32,636 bases of DNA from Lachnospiraceae bacterium (GTDB lineage: Bacteria; Bacillota; Clostridia; Lachnospirales; Lachnospiraceae): contig JAAWBT010000001.1 of assembly GCA_022792835.1 (NCBI GenBank), forward strand, positions 1-32,636, read 5' to 3'. Both the position numbers and the translations under genes were made by a program. The notes under the pieces are model-generated. The model was not told where the DNA came from, made no database searches, and worked only from the letters and a program-made list of their open reading frames with translations. The stretch's first letter is position 1. Each line of letters begins with the position of its first letter. Positions 15,328 through 23,143 of the stretch are shown here, piece by piece.

Positions 15328-16917
15328 ATGAAAACATTATTGAAAGATGCATGGATCGTGGATGGGACAGGGGAGCCGGGAAGAAAAGGGAGCGTCGTCA
15401 TTTCCGCAGATCGGATCATTGACATTGTGGAACAAGAGCCGGAAGGTTTTTTGGGAAAAGTGGTTGACTGCGAAGGGAAGATTCTTTCGCCCGGATTTAT
15501 TGATGTTCACTCCCATAATGACTGGTTTGCCGACAGAGATGAGCCGATGGCTTATTACCAGCCTTTTGTGGAGCAGGGAATTGTGACAGAGTGTACAGGA
15601 AATTGTGGCTTTTCTGCCATGGGATACGAGCAGGGGCAAAATGTGTCTGATGCAATGTCCGGATACAAAAAAGACGGACGGGATTTTGCAGATCTTGACA
15701 GGTGGTTTGAGTTCATGGACAGAACTATGCCTTCGAATCAGGCCGCCCTGCTGGCCCACGGGACCTTGCGGTACAGCCTTGTAGGAAAAAGTACAAAGCC
15801 CCTTGATAAAGAACAGATGGAAAAAATGAAATGGGTGGTCAGAGAATCCCTGGCACAGGGGGCCTGCGGGGTCTCCATGGGGCTGGAGTATGCGCCTGGG
15901 ATGTACGCTCCCTATGAAGAGCTGTTGGAGGTTGCGAGAATTGTAAAGGAATATGACAGCATTCTGACGCTTCATACCAGGGCATTGGGAAAAATTTCGG
16001 GAGTATATCCTGTGGTGGAAGGAGGCAGACCTCACAATTTGATTGCTTTGGATGAGGCTGTCAGACTGGGAAGAGACAGCGGTTGTAAAATTCATTATTC
16101 CCACGCGTCTTTTTCCGGAAAGGGAACCTTTGACACCAATGAGGAAATGCTGGCGACCATTGACCGGGCCAATGAGGAAGGAATTGACACCAGCTTTGAT
16201 ATTTATTCTCTTCCGGCCGGAATGTCTTTTATCACTTACCCGATGCCTGACTGGTACCAGGCTTTGAGCGAATCGGAAAGATATGAGAAGGAAAATCTGG
16301 AACGTTTTAAGAAAGAATTTTACGAACGGGAGAAAGTCAATCAATATGGCTTTGATTTGATTGTGATCACCAATGACAGAGTAAAAGGCTGTAAAGGAAA
16401 ATCTGTGACAGAAATCGCAAAAATGTGGGGAATGGAACCTTTTGATGCTTATATCAAACTGGTTCAGGTCACAAAAGGGGAACAGAGGATTCTCCAGAGA
16501 ACCTTTGTGGACGACAGCACAGTGGAGCCCCAGTCGAAACATCCCAAATGCCTGTTTATGACAGATGCCTGGTTTGAACCGGGATGTATCCAGAATTATA
16601 ACGTGTACGGCTGTTTCCCTCATTTATTGGAGTTGAGCCGTGATGGCCGCGGTCCTGGACTGGAAGAGTGTATTGCAAAAATGACAGGGAATTCTGCCCG
16701 GCGTTTTAAAATTCCACAGAGGGGCTTTATAAAATCCGGAATGTATGCGGATATCTGCGTATTCGACCTAGAGAAGATTCAGGCACATTGGGATCGAAAG
16801 CCAGATGGATTTGAGCAGGTATTTATGAATGGGATTCATGTGATAGAAAACGGTGACACCTATACAGAACGTCTGGGCAGAGCGGGGCGGGCGGTGAGAG
16901 TCATAAATATAAAATAA
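15328..16917 (+). CDS. N-acyl-D-amino-acid deacylase-type amidohydrolase
   Basis: A 529-residue metal-dependent hydrolase. ATG 15328 is preferred to 15322 because AAGGAG (15315-15320) then has a 7-base spacing. It has the small N-terminal beta-sandwich (LLKDAWIVDGTGEPGRKG), the metal motif FIDVHSHND with His61, His63 and Asp65, a cysteine in CTGNCGFS (Cys93) like the metal-ligand Cys of D-aminoacylases, GVSMGLEYAPGMYAPYEELL, the histidines in LTLHTRA and IHYSHASFSG, and the late Asp region CLFMTDAWFEPG. This pattern is that of the D-aminoacylase/N-acyl-D-glutamate deacylase branch, which removes an acyl group from N-acyl-D-amino acids. No signal peptide, so it acts on imported substrate. It is the last gene of the operon, 36 bases after the transporter. 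Confidence 0.82.
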   Translation: MKTLLKDAWIVDGTGEPGRKGSVVISADRIIDIVEQEPEGFLGKVVDCEGKILSPGFIDVHSHNDWFADRDEPMAYYQPFVEQGIVTECTGNCGFSAMGYEQGQNVSDAMSGYKKDGRDFADLDRWFEFMDRTMPSNQAALLAHGTLRYSLVGKSTKPLDKEQMEKMKWVVRESLAQGACGVSMGLEYAPGMYAPYEELLEVARIVKEYDSILTLHTRALGKISGVYPVVEGGRPHNLIALDEAVRLGRDSGCKIHYSHASFSGKGTFDTNEEMLATIDRANEEGIDTSFDIYSLPAGMSFITYPMPDWYQALSESERYEKENLERFKKEFYEREKVNQYGFDLIVITNDRVKGCKGKSVTEIAKMWGMEPFDAYIKLVQVTKGEQRILQRTFVDDSTVEPQSKHPKCLFMTDAWFEPGCIQNYNVYGCFPHLLELSRDGRGPGLEECIAKMTGNSARRFKIPQRGFIKSGMYADICVFDLEKIQAHWDRKPDGFEQVFMNGIHVIENGDTYTERLGRAGRAVRVINIK

Positions 16918-16985
16918 AATACAGAAAATCCGGTCCGCCATTTGCTTATAGAAAGAGTCAAATCGGCTTTTGGGACAGGAACTGA

Positions 16986-17015
16986 TTGACAAAATTTGGA
17001 AACGTATACGATAAT
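16986..17015 (+). promoter_or_regulatory. Promoter of the LacI-family gene with an embedded cre-like operator
   Basis: TTGACA (16986-16991), an 18-base spacer and GATAAT (17010-17015). The spacer holds ttggaaacgtatacg (16996-17010), which fits the CcpA/LacI-type cre pattern (TGNAANCGNWNNC) at every position but the last. A repressor here would block RNA polymerase directly, giving autoregulation or catabolite control of the regulator. Confidence 0.55.
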
Positions 17016-17072
17016 AATAGAGAGTCCATGCGCAGAAGAAACGTTTTCAGACAGATGTGGGGGAAGCGGCAG

Positions 17073-18155
17073 ATGAATGACAAAATATCGCCCAGAAATG
17101 AAGGAAAATCAAATCCTGTTACCATAAAGACAATTGCAAATGAGCTGGGGATTTCCTTTTCCACAGTCTCGAAAGCTTTGAATAACAGCAGTCTGGTCAA
17201 AGAGGAAACAAGGCAGATTGTCTGGGCCAAAGCGAAGGAACTGGGCTATTCGCCCAATATGCTGGCGAGGGGGTTACGGGGGAAAGAAACAAAAATGATT
17301 GCCGCGATCATCAATGACACGGTAAATTCTGTGATCAGCTATATGCTGAACGCAATTACCTGTGAAATGAATAAGTATGGATACACGCTGATGGTCTGTG
17401 ACCCGCAGTTTGATGAAAAGACAGAGCAGAATATCATTATGTCCATTTTGTCTAAACAGCCGGACTTCGTGATTTTTTCACCGGCGACGTCCAATCCTGA
17501 AAATTTGAAGCTTTTTTCCGGATTGGAGGACAAGCTGATTGTGATGGGACGGAGGATTCCGGGATTCGACTGTAATTGTGTGGATGTGGATTATGAGGCG
17601 GGCGGGTATATGTCTGCCAGTGCAGTTCTTTCTCAGGGCCACAGAGAGGTGCTGGTACTTATGGAGCCTTTGGAGTTTCCGCTGAGCGGACAGTTTATTT
17701 CCGGTGTGGAGAGGGCGTTTCGGGAGTACGGCCTTGTCTTTGACAGGTCGAGGATCCGACACACGCAGACAACCGTAGAAAGCGGGTTCCAGGCGCTGAA
17801 CAGCCTGTGGAACGAAGAACAGCAAAGGTATGAGCCGGATTTTACAGCGATCATTTCTTTCTGCGACATTGTGGCCCACGGCGCGTACAAATCTCTGTAT
17901 ATGCATAAAAAGCGGATTCCGGAGGATGTCAGCGTCATTGGGTTTGACGATAACCCATTGAATGAATTTTCCATGCCTCCTCTCACCGCAATCCGGCTTC
18001 CCGGGGAAAACATCGCACAAAACTGTGTGAACATCCTGAAATCTAAACTGCTCACAAAGAGCCCGGCGATTTACTGTGATTCAATCACGCCGACCTTAAG
18101 CTGGAGAAAGTCTGTGGGACCGGCGCCGGATAAGAAAATAGACAGTTATGATTAA
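17073..18155 (+). CDS. LacI-family transcriptional regulator
   Basis: From ATG 17073 the protein has 360 residues. This start is preferred because it follows a GGGGGAAG ribosome site and lies beyond the promoter at 16986-17015; the in-frame TTG at 16986 is part of the -35 box. The N-terminal helix-turn-helix is VTIKTIANELGISFSTVSKA with the hinge LGYSPNMLARGLRGKET, followed by a periplasmic-binding-protein-like sensor domain (KMIAAIINDTVNSVISYMLN, SVIGFDDNPLNEFSMPPLTA). It lies 68 bases after the amidohydrolase but has its own promoter. It is the likely repressor of the operon through the palindrome at 9050-9063, with a transported or processed compound as inducer; this is inference from context. 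Confidence 0.88.
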   Translation: MNDKISPRNEGKSNPVTIKTIANELGISFSTVSKALNNSSLVKEETRQIVWAKAKELGYSPNMLARGLRGKETKMIAAIINDTVNSVISYMLNAITCEMNKYGYTLMVCDPQFDEKTEQNIIMSILSKQPDFVIFSPATSNPENLKLFSGLEDKLIVMGRRIPGFDCNCVDVDYEAGGYMSASAVLSQGHREVLVLMEPLEFPLSGQFISGVERAFREYGLVFDRSRIRHTQTTVESGFQALNSLWNEEQQRYEPDFTAIISFCDIVAHGAYKSLYMHKKRIPEDVSVIGFDDNPLNEFSMPPLTAIRLPGENIAQNCVNILKSKLLTKSPAIYCDSITPTLSWRKSVGPAPDKKIDSYD

Positions 18156-18200
18156 TGATATTCTCCGCGATCTTGAGGAAATGGGGCTCAACATTCTTCT

Positions 18201-18986
18201 CTATCGGATATCCTTTTTCTGGTACTGAAGAAACGCAGCCGCAATGCCGAAAAGACCAAGGGCCATGCCCACCGCCAGACAGGGTCCGTCTAAGGAACCT
18301 TTGGCGATGATGTCCGCGCTTTCTGTATAGCCAAAGGGAGTAATATATTTGAGAAAGCGGGCGCTTTTTGTCAGATTGGCAATAATATTGAAGAAATAGA
18401 AAAGCGCGGCGATGCCAAGACCGATGGCAGGACCTCCATTTCTGATAAAGGCGGAGATGCCAAAACAGACAGCGGCGATTTCCAGCTGGAGAAGGAAATA
18501 GGCCAGGAACAAAAGAGCGAATGTTTTGGGGTCTGGCTGCTCATGGATGGCGGCGATAGACAATAAGGTTACGCCGGTGACAATGGCAGTGAAGGCCGTA
18601 AGCTGCAGGCATACAGAGCCAAGCTTTGCCAAAAGGATTCTGGAACGGGGAATGGGATGGGTCAGCAGAAATTCTGCGGTCCCGTCCTTTTCTTCTTTTG
18701 CGAGGGCCTGGATGCCAAGGAGAGCGGCAAAAAAGCCTCCGCCCAGTCCAAGAATATTTCCGCATTCCACGCCGAAAAAGCCCATAAATTCCCCAAAGTT
18801 GAGTTTATCCATGCCAAAAGCGGCGGAAAAGCCGCCCATATTGGAAAACATCCCGCTGATCGCACTCATCTGAGCTTTCATTTCCGGATAGATGAGCACG
18901 CACAGGGCGAGCATAAAGGCAACGATTCCGGTCCATAAAAACAGGGCGATCTTTCCCTGGCGAAGTTCATGTTTCAGCAAAGCCAT
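18201..18986 (-). CDS. ABC-2 type transporter permease
   Basis: Read leftward, 261 residues starting MALLKHELRQGKIALFLWTG; AGGAGG lies 8 bases before this ATG, so the longer frame to 19061 is rejected. It has about six hydrophobic segments (for example IVAFMLALCVLIYPEM, NILGLGGGFFAALLGIQALA, FALLFLAYFLLQLEIAAVC). The cytoplasmic sequence AKEEKDGTAEFLLTHPIPRS is typical of ABC-2 permeases of the YhaP/NatB or ABC2_membrane_3 type, often linked to export of peptides, lipids or drugs. It starts one base after the stop of the ATPase gene, so the two form one complex and one operon with the TetR regulator. Confidence 0.85.
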   Translation of the reverse strand: MALLKHELRQGKIALFLWTGIVAFMLALCVLIYPEMKAQMSAISGMFSNMGGFSAAFGMDKLNFGEFMGFFGVECGNILGLGGGFFAALLGIQALAKEEKDGTAEFLLTHPIPRSRILLAKLGSVCLQLTAFTAIVTGVTLLSIAAIHEQPDPKTFALLFLAYFLLQLEIAAVCFGISAFIRNGGPAIGLGIAALFYFFNIIANLTKSARFLKYITPFGYTESADIIAKGSLDGPCLAVGMALGLFGIAAAFLQYQKKDIR

Positions 18987-18987
18987 G

Positions 18988-19893
18988 TCACAGATCCTCC
19001 TTTTGGCTGTCCTGGGGCGTATAATAGTGCAGAAAGATTTCCTCCAGATCCGGCTCGGCAATGGTGATGTCAGTCAGAGGAAGGGGAGCCAGAGTCTCAA
19101 GCAGGGCATTTGGGCTGCCGCTGTACAAAAAGGTCATGGCGTCGCCGTTTTGCTTCACATCCCGGATATTTTTCAGAAGAGGAGGTTTGGCGAGACCGCG
19201 GACAGTCACCTGCTTTGCGCCGGTGTACCCCAGGTTTTCGATGCGGTCTGAGGCGAGGAGCCGGCCTTCCCGGATCACAGCGGCATGGCGGCAGTGCCTT
19301 TGAACCTCAGAGAGCACATGGGAGGAGAGAAAGATTGTGGCGCCCTCCCGGTTCCGCTCCTTTAAAATTTCAAAAAACTCCCGCTGCATGAGCGGATCCA
19401 GGCCGCTTGTGGGCTCATCCAGAATACAGAGACGTGGCTTATGCTGTAAGGCACAGACCACGGACACCTTTTTGCGGTTGCCAAGGGACAGCTGGCAGAT
19501 CTTCTTTTCCGTATCCAGTTCCAACCGCTCACACAAGCGGGCAGCCTCCGCCGCGCAGTCTTGCGCACGATCTGTTCCCCGGAGACTGGCAGAGAGACTG
19601 ATGATCTCCCGTACTTTCCGATTCCGGTAAAAAGAAGCCTCTGAGGGCATATAGCCTGTGTCGGCAAGGATCTCTTCCTTGTGGGTGAGAATATTTTTTC
19701 CAAAGATCTCGGCCCTGCCGCCTGTGGGTGAGAGGAGACCCAAAAGAGTGCGGATCGTGGTGCTTTTTCCTGCCCCGTTGGGGCCGATGAAGCCGAAGAA
19801 ATCTCCTTGCGTCACCTTAAGCTCCAGGTCGATAATCCCCCTGGCTTTTCCATAATATTTCGTGAGAGCAGTAGTCTTGATTGCGTCTGCCAT
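18988..19893 (-). CDS. ABC transporter ATP-binding protein (CcmA/NatA type)
   Basis: Read leftward, 301 residues from MADAIKTTALTKYYG, an ATG with GAAAGGAA upstream. An ATG at 19917, overlapping the TetR stop in an ATGA arrangement, would add eight residues. Walker A is GPNGAGKST near residue 38, the signature is degenerate (QLSLGNRKKVSVVCAL in place of LSGGQ), Walker B is LCILDEPTSGLDP, and the switch is FLSSHVLSEV with H. The C-terminal part (about residues 210-301) is an accessory domain ending EPDLEEIFLHYY, common in ABC-2 exporters. It powers the permease encoded directly downstream. Confidence 0.87.
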   Translation of the reverse strand: MADAIKTTALTKYYGKARGIIDLELKVTQGDFFGFIGPNGAGKSTTIRTLLGLLSPTGGRAEIFGKNILTHKEEILADTGYMPSEASFYRNRKVREIISLSASLRGTDRAQDCAAEAARLCERLELDTEKKICQLSLGNRKKVSVVCALQHKPRLCILDEPTSGLDPLMQREFFEILKERNREGATIFLSSHVLSEVQRHCRHAAVIREGRLLASDRIENLGYTGAKQVTVRGLAKPPLLKNIRDVKQNGDAMTFLYSGSPNALLETLAPLPLTDITIAEPDLEEIFLHYYTPQDSQKEDL

Positions 19894-19913
19894 AGCTGTT
19901 CCTTTCCCATCTG

Positions 19914-20531
19914 TCATTCTTCACGCCGCAGATAAATGCTTTTCCAGAACCGGAGGAGATTCTCAAAATCCCGCTCCAGCATATCAACGTCGAGCCTTTC
20001 GCCTGTCTGGAAAATTTCCCAGAGATAACCCTCCGAGGCCAGATACATCTCCCTGTACATGAGCGTGAGATCCAGGCCGGGAATAAAGTCTTCTGGATTA
20101 AGCCTGGCCAGGGCATCCTTGGCTTTGAGGGCGAAATAATGCCGGTAGCTTTTCTGAATCTCAGAGTTTATTTCCACGTCTTTCTCGTAAAATGCCTTCA
20201 CCGCAAAGGCAGACATATCCGGATAGACCCGCATAAGTGTGAGCTTGGCCTGCATTCCCCGTTCCATCATTTCAAACAAGTCCGAGGACTCATAGCAGCC
20301 GTATCTGGTGAGATATTCTACAGTGCGCCTTGCCGCCTGATCCCAGAGGAACAAATATAGTTCCTTTTTGTTACAAAAATAATGAAACAAAAGGGATTTG
20401 CTCACGCCTGCGCGGTCCGCGATTTCCTGCATGGGACTTTTTTTATAAGAATTCTGCGAGAAGACGCGGAAGCCTGCATTGAGAATGGCTTGCCGTTTTT
20501 CTTCCGGTAATGTAAAAAATTTTTCATTCAT
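19914..20531 (-). CDS. TetR/AcrR-family transcriptional regulator
   Basis: Read leftward, 205 residues from MNEKFFTLPEEKRQAILNAG; the ATG at 20531 has AAGGGGA 6 bases upstream and is preferred to a TTG/ATG further out. The N-terminal TetR helix-turn-helix is visible (VFSQNSYKKSPMQEIADRAG, VSKSLLFHYFCNKKELYLFL). The C-terminal ligand domain is all helical with no family-specific signature. It is the first gene of the exporter operon and its stop overlaps the possible ATPase start. The usual logic is repression of its own operon, relieved by the exported compound. A matching inverted repeat lies in front of it (20555-20584). Confidence 0.88.
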   Translation of the reverse strand: MNEKFFTLPEEKRQAILNAGFRVFSQNSYKKSPMQEIADRAGVSKSLLFHYFCNKKELYLFLWDQAARRTVEYLTRYGCYESSDLFEMMERGMQAKLTLMRVYPDMSAFAVKAFYEKDVEINSEIQKSYRHYFALKAKDALARLNPEDFIPGLDLTLMYREMYLASEGYLWEIFQTGERLDVDMLERDFENLLRFWKSIYLRREE

Positions 20532-20554
20532 GAAAGTCCCCTTGCTGATCGGTG

Positions 20555-20584
20555 TGGTCAATTCCTATTATAATCTATTGACCA
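20555..20584. promoter_or_regulatory. Inverted-repeat operator for the TetR-type regulator
   Basis: TGGTCAAT (20555-20562) and ATTGACCA (20577-20584) form a perfect 8-bp inverted repeat with a 14-base spacer. The spacer contains TATAAT on the minus strand, the probable -10 of the TetR operon, so a protein bound here would cover the promoter. The half-sites are centred 22 bp apart, two helical turns. The divergent hydrolase gene begins 92 bases away and may be co-controlled. Confidence 0.55.
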
Positions 20585-20676
20585 TTTTTGAGAAGGGGTT
20601 TTTTAAATCTTTATGAAATCTTTGTGGAAACCGGGAGATAATAAGCTTATAATGGAAACAGATGGGAGGGGTTTTT

Positions 20677-22491
20677 ATGCTGAAAGAACAATTTGCAGTG
20701 ATCGAGGTTCTGAAAAATCTGATTCAGGGAAACACGGAGGAGTTCAGCCGTGTGACCTATACGCCGCAGAAACCCTCTTTTTTAAAAGCAGCGCCGGCAG
20801 GCTGGCAGTTTCCCAGGGAAACGCCGGAATCTCAGGGTATCTCCTCCGGACGGCTGGCTGATTTTCTCGCAGAGCTGGCAGGAAAGGAGCGGACAGACCT
20901 TCATCATATTATAGTGCTCCGCCACGGCGCAGTCATCGCCGAAGCTTCGGTGGCTCCCTATGAGAGCGGCATGTGGCATGCGTCCTATTCTATGTGCAAG
21001 ACCATTACAGGCATGGCCGTCGGCATGCTCATCGGAGAAGGGCGGCTGTCCCTGGAGGATAAGGTTCTTTCGCTTCTGGACAAAAAAGCCATTCTGACAG
21101 GGAAGAAAAATCTGACGGTGGAGCATCTTCTTACCATGAGTTCCGGCGTCACCTTCAATGAAACGGGGATGGTGTCGGGGGACGACTGGGTATCCGGCTA
21201 TCTTCAGGCTGGAGTGAAAGGGACTCCGGGGAAGCAGTTTGAGTACAACAGTATGAATACCTATATTCTCTCGGCCATTGTCACGAAGGTCACAGGAGAG
21301 ACGCTGATGGAATATCTGGGACCGAGGCTCTGGGAACCGCTGGGGGTCACGAGGGTATTCTGGGAAAGCTGCCCCATGGGAATCAATAAGGGAGGCTGGG
21401 GGCTGTTCATCAGTACGGAAGATGCGGCGAAGCTTGGCCAGCTGGTCCTTCAGAATGGAAACTGGCAGGGGCGGCAGCTTGTCCCTGTAAGGTGGCTTAA
21501 GACAGCCACGGCAAAGCATATGGAGACGCCGGATCACATGGGGCCCTATGGATATGGGTATCAGGTGTGGCTGGGAGGAAGACCGGGAAGCTGTACCTTC
21601 AACGGGATGCTTGGACAGAACGTGGTGGTTTACTCGGATCTGGATATGGTGATCGCCACCAACGCGGGGAGCGACGAGCTGTTCCAGAACTGCGTTCTTC
21701 TGGAGGTTGTGAGGAATTATTTTGAGAAGGATTTCGAGGCAGGACCAGGGCCGCTTGCAGAAGATCCGGCCGGTTACGGGAAGCTGAGAAAGGTACAGGC
21801 ACAGCTTGCAAAAGACGGCGGCCGGTGGGAGAATGGCAGCTTAAAAGGAGTCGGACGGCGGGGGGGAAGCCTTCGGAAAGGCTGGGGGTTCCGGTCAGGA
21901 AGCTGTAGAAGCTCCCGGTTCATGGAGGCGGAACGGATGAAACGGCTGCTGGACGGCAGGGTCTACCGGCTGGAGCAGGAACAGGTTGGTCTGGGTCCCC
22001 TGATTTTCCAGGTGTTCCACAACAATTATACGGATGGGATCCGGTCTGTGGCTTTTTATTATGAAGAAGGACGGTTTTATCTGGCCTTGGAGGAGGGAGA
22101 AGAGTTAAAACGCATGGAGGTGGGCTTTGGCCGCGCCGCTGTGACAGAGGTGCTGTTCCACGGAGAACCTTATCTTTTAGGCGTGACGGGAAGCTTTGCG
22201 GAGGATGAGGACGGACGGGCTGTCTTGAAGGTGGATTTTGCATTTCTGGAGGAAGCAGTGCGCCGCAGGCTGAAATGCTATTTTATGGAAGAAGAAAAAA
22301 GAATCGAGCTCCACTGGGATGAGACACCCGGCGGGAGGCTGATCACGGAAGGGCTTGGTGCGCTGCTCAGTGATTCTCTGAAGAGCGGATTTATGGATCT
22401 GATTCGGGGAAAGGCGGGGGTGGACCTGCCGGCGCTTCTGGTCGACAGGACCATCCATCCCATTGTCACCGGAACCTGGCAGAGCCCCTGA
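20677..22491 (+). CDS. Beta-lactamase-family serine hydrolase
   Basis: A 604-residue protein. ATG 20677 follows GGGAGGGG with 5 bases between and a TATAAT at 20648-20653 lies just upstream (no good -35 was found). The class C beta-lactamase/EstB-type fold shows the nucleophile motif Ser105-Met-Cys-Lys108 (HASYSMCKTITG) and the Tyr190-Asn-Ser192 element in FEYNSMNTY. The C-terminal 230 residues (from about 375) are a separate beta-rich region of unknown role. There is no signal peptide, so it is probably cytoplasmic. Such proteins are usually esterases or peptidases rather than true beta-lactamases; the substrate is open. It is divergent from the TetR-exporter operon. Confidence 0.82.
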   Translation: MLKEQFAVIEVLKNLIQGNTEEFSRVTYTPQKPSFLKAAPAGWQFPRETPESQGISSGRLADFLAELAGKERTDLHHIIVLRHGAVIAEASVAPYESGMWHASYSMCKTITGMAVGMLIGEGRLSLEDKVLSLLDKKAILTGKKNLTVEHLLTMSSGVTFNETGMVSGDDWVSGYLQAGVKGTPGKQFEYNSMNTYILSAIVTKVTGETLMEYLGPRLWEPLGVTRVFWESCPMGINKGGWGLFISTEDAAKLGQLVLQNGNWQGRQLVPVRWLKTATAKHMETPDHMGPYGYGYQVWLGGRPGSCTFNGMLGQNVVVYSDLDMVIATNAGSDELFQNCVLLEVVRNYFEKDFEAGPGPLAEDPAGYGKLRKVQAQLAKDGGRWENGSLKGVGRRGGSLRKGWGFRSGSCRSSRFMEAERMKRLLDGRVYRLEQEQVGLGPLIFQVFHNNYTDGIRSVAFYYEEGRFYLALEEGEELKRMEVGFGRAAVTEVLFHGEPYLLGVTGSFAEDEDGRAVLKVDFAFLEEAVRRRLKCYFMEEEKRIELHWDETPGGRLITEGLGALLSDSLKSGFMDLIRGKAGVDLPALLVDRTIHPIVTGTWQSP

Positions 22492-22532
22492 GGGGCCGCG
22501 GGCGCTGCCATAGATTTTCCTGCATGAAGGGT

Positions 22533-22964
22533 TTACAGATACTGCCGCAGATCCTCTGACATGCTCTCCTCCAGCCGGATGATATTTCCGGCGATTGTTC
22601 TGGAGGTATCGTCTGCGCCTGTATACTGGTTTAAATAGGCGCTCAGGGATTTGATGCCCATGTTGCAGCCATCGGTGAGCATGGAAGCGATCTTTTTGTC
22701 AGAGTCGTTTAACATGAGCTTCATGCCGGTCATGATGCGGGCGGTGAGCTTTTCCATGGGGCTTAAGTCCCCGCCGGATGTACCGCCTTTGTTCGCCAGA
22801 CTGTGGAGCTTGTCGCCGAAGCTTACATGGGCATTTCGGTACTTTTCCAGGCTGTCCTTGAAATCATGGTCGTGGACAGAGGGGAGAAGCTGGTCCAGTG
22901 TCTGGACTGCCATTTTTGTGCCTGCGTTGCATTCCTTTAACAGATTTTTCGTATCTTCGTTCAT
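22533..22964 (-). CDS. Small helical protein, possibly ferritin-like/DUF2383-type
   Basis: Read leftward, 143 residues with AAGGAA before the ATG. The sequence is almost all amphipathic helix: DTKNLLKECNAGTKMAVQTL, DFKDSLEKYRNAHVSFGDKL, PMEKLTARIMTGMKLMLNDS and ASMLTDGCNMGIKSLSAYLN, the pattern of a four-helix bundle. Its make-up recalls DUF2383/ferritin-like proteins common in Clostridia, but the usual metal-binding glutamate/histidine set is not clear, so the assignment is tentative. No operon partner: both neighbours are on the other strand. Confidence 0.65.
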   Translation of the reverse strand: MNEDTKNLLKECNAGTKMAVQTLDQLLPSVHDHDFKDSLEKYRNAHVSFGDKLHSLANKGGTSGGDLSPMEKLTARIMTGMKLMLNDSDKKIASMLTDGCNMGIKSLSAYLNQYTGADDTSRTIAGNIIRLEESMSEDLRQYL

Positions 22965-23067
22965 GGTAGATTCCTTTCCTGAGTATGCGTTTTCCGCTCT
23001 TTTGATGAGTGGCTTTGTTTGTTAGCTTACCCCAAAGGGCGCCCCGTCATGCATACTCAGGAAGCGG

Positions 23068-23096
23068 TTGCCCGCAAAAGGGGAATATGCTATAAT
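23068..23096 (+). promoter_or_regulatory. Promoter of the malic enzyme gene
   Basis: TTGCCC (23068-23073), a 17-base spacer and a perfect TATAAT (23091-23096), ending 47 bases before the ATG at 23144. Confidence 0.55.
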
Positions 23097-23143
23097 CGAA
23101 CAGGTATTGGACATTGTTTATGACATGAGAAAAGGAGAATATC

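Noticed and set aside
15337-16623. Long open frame (428 codons) on the minus strand
   Set aside because: It is the shadow of the amidohydrolase gene, whose plus-strand product has full metal-binding motifs. The minus product has no recognisable domain.
18148-18228. Short frame MINDILRDLEEMGLNILLYR after the LacI gene
   Set aside because: It is short, has no ribosome site and overlaps the ends of two convergent genes; no support beyond being open.
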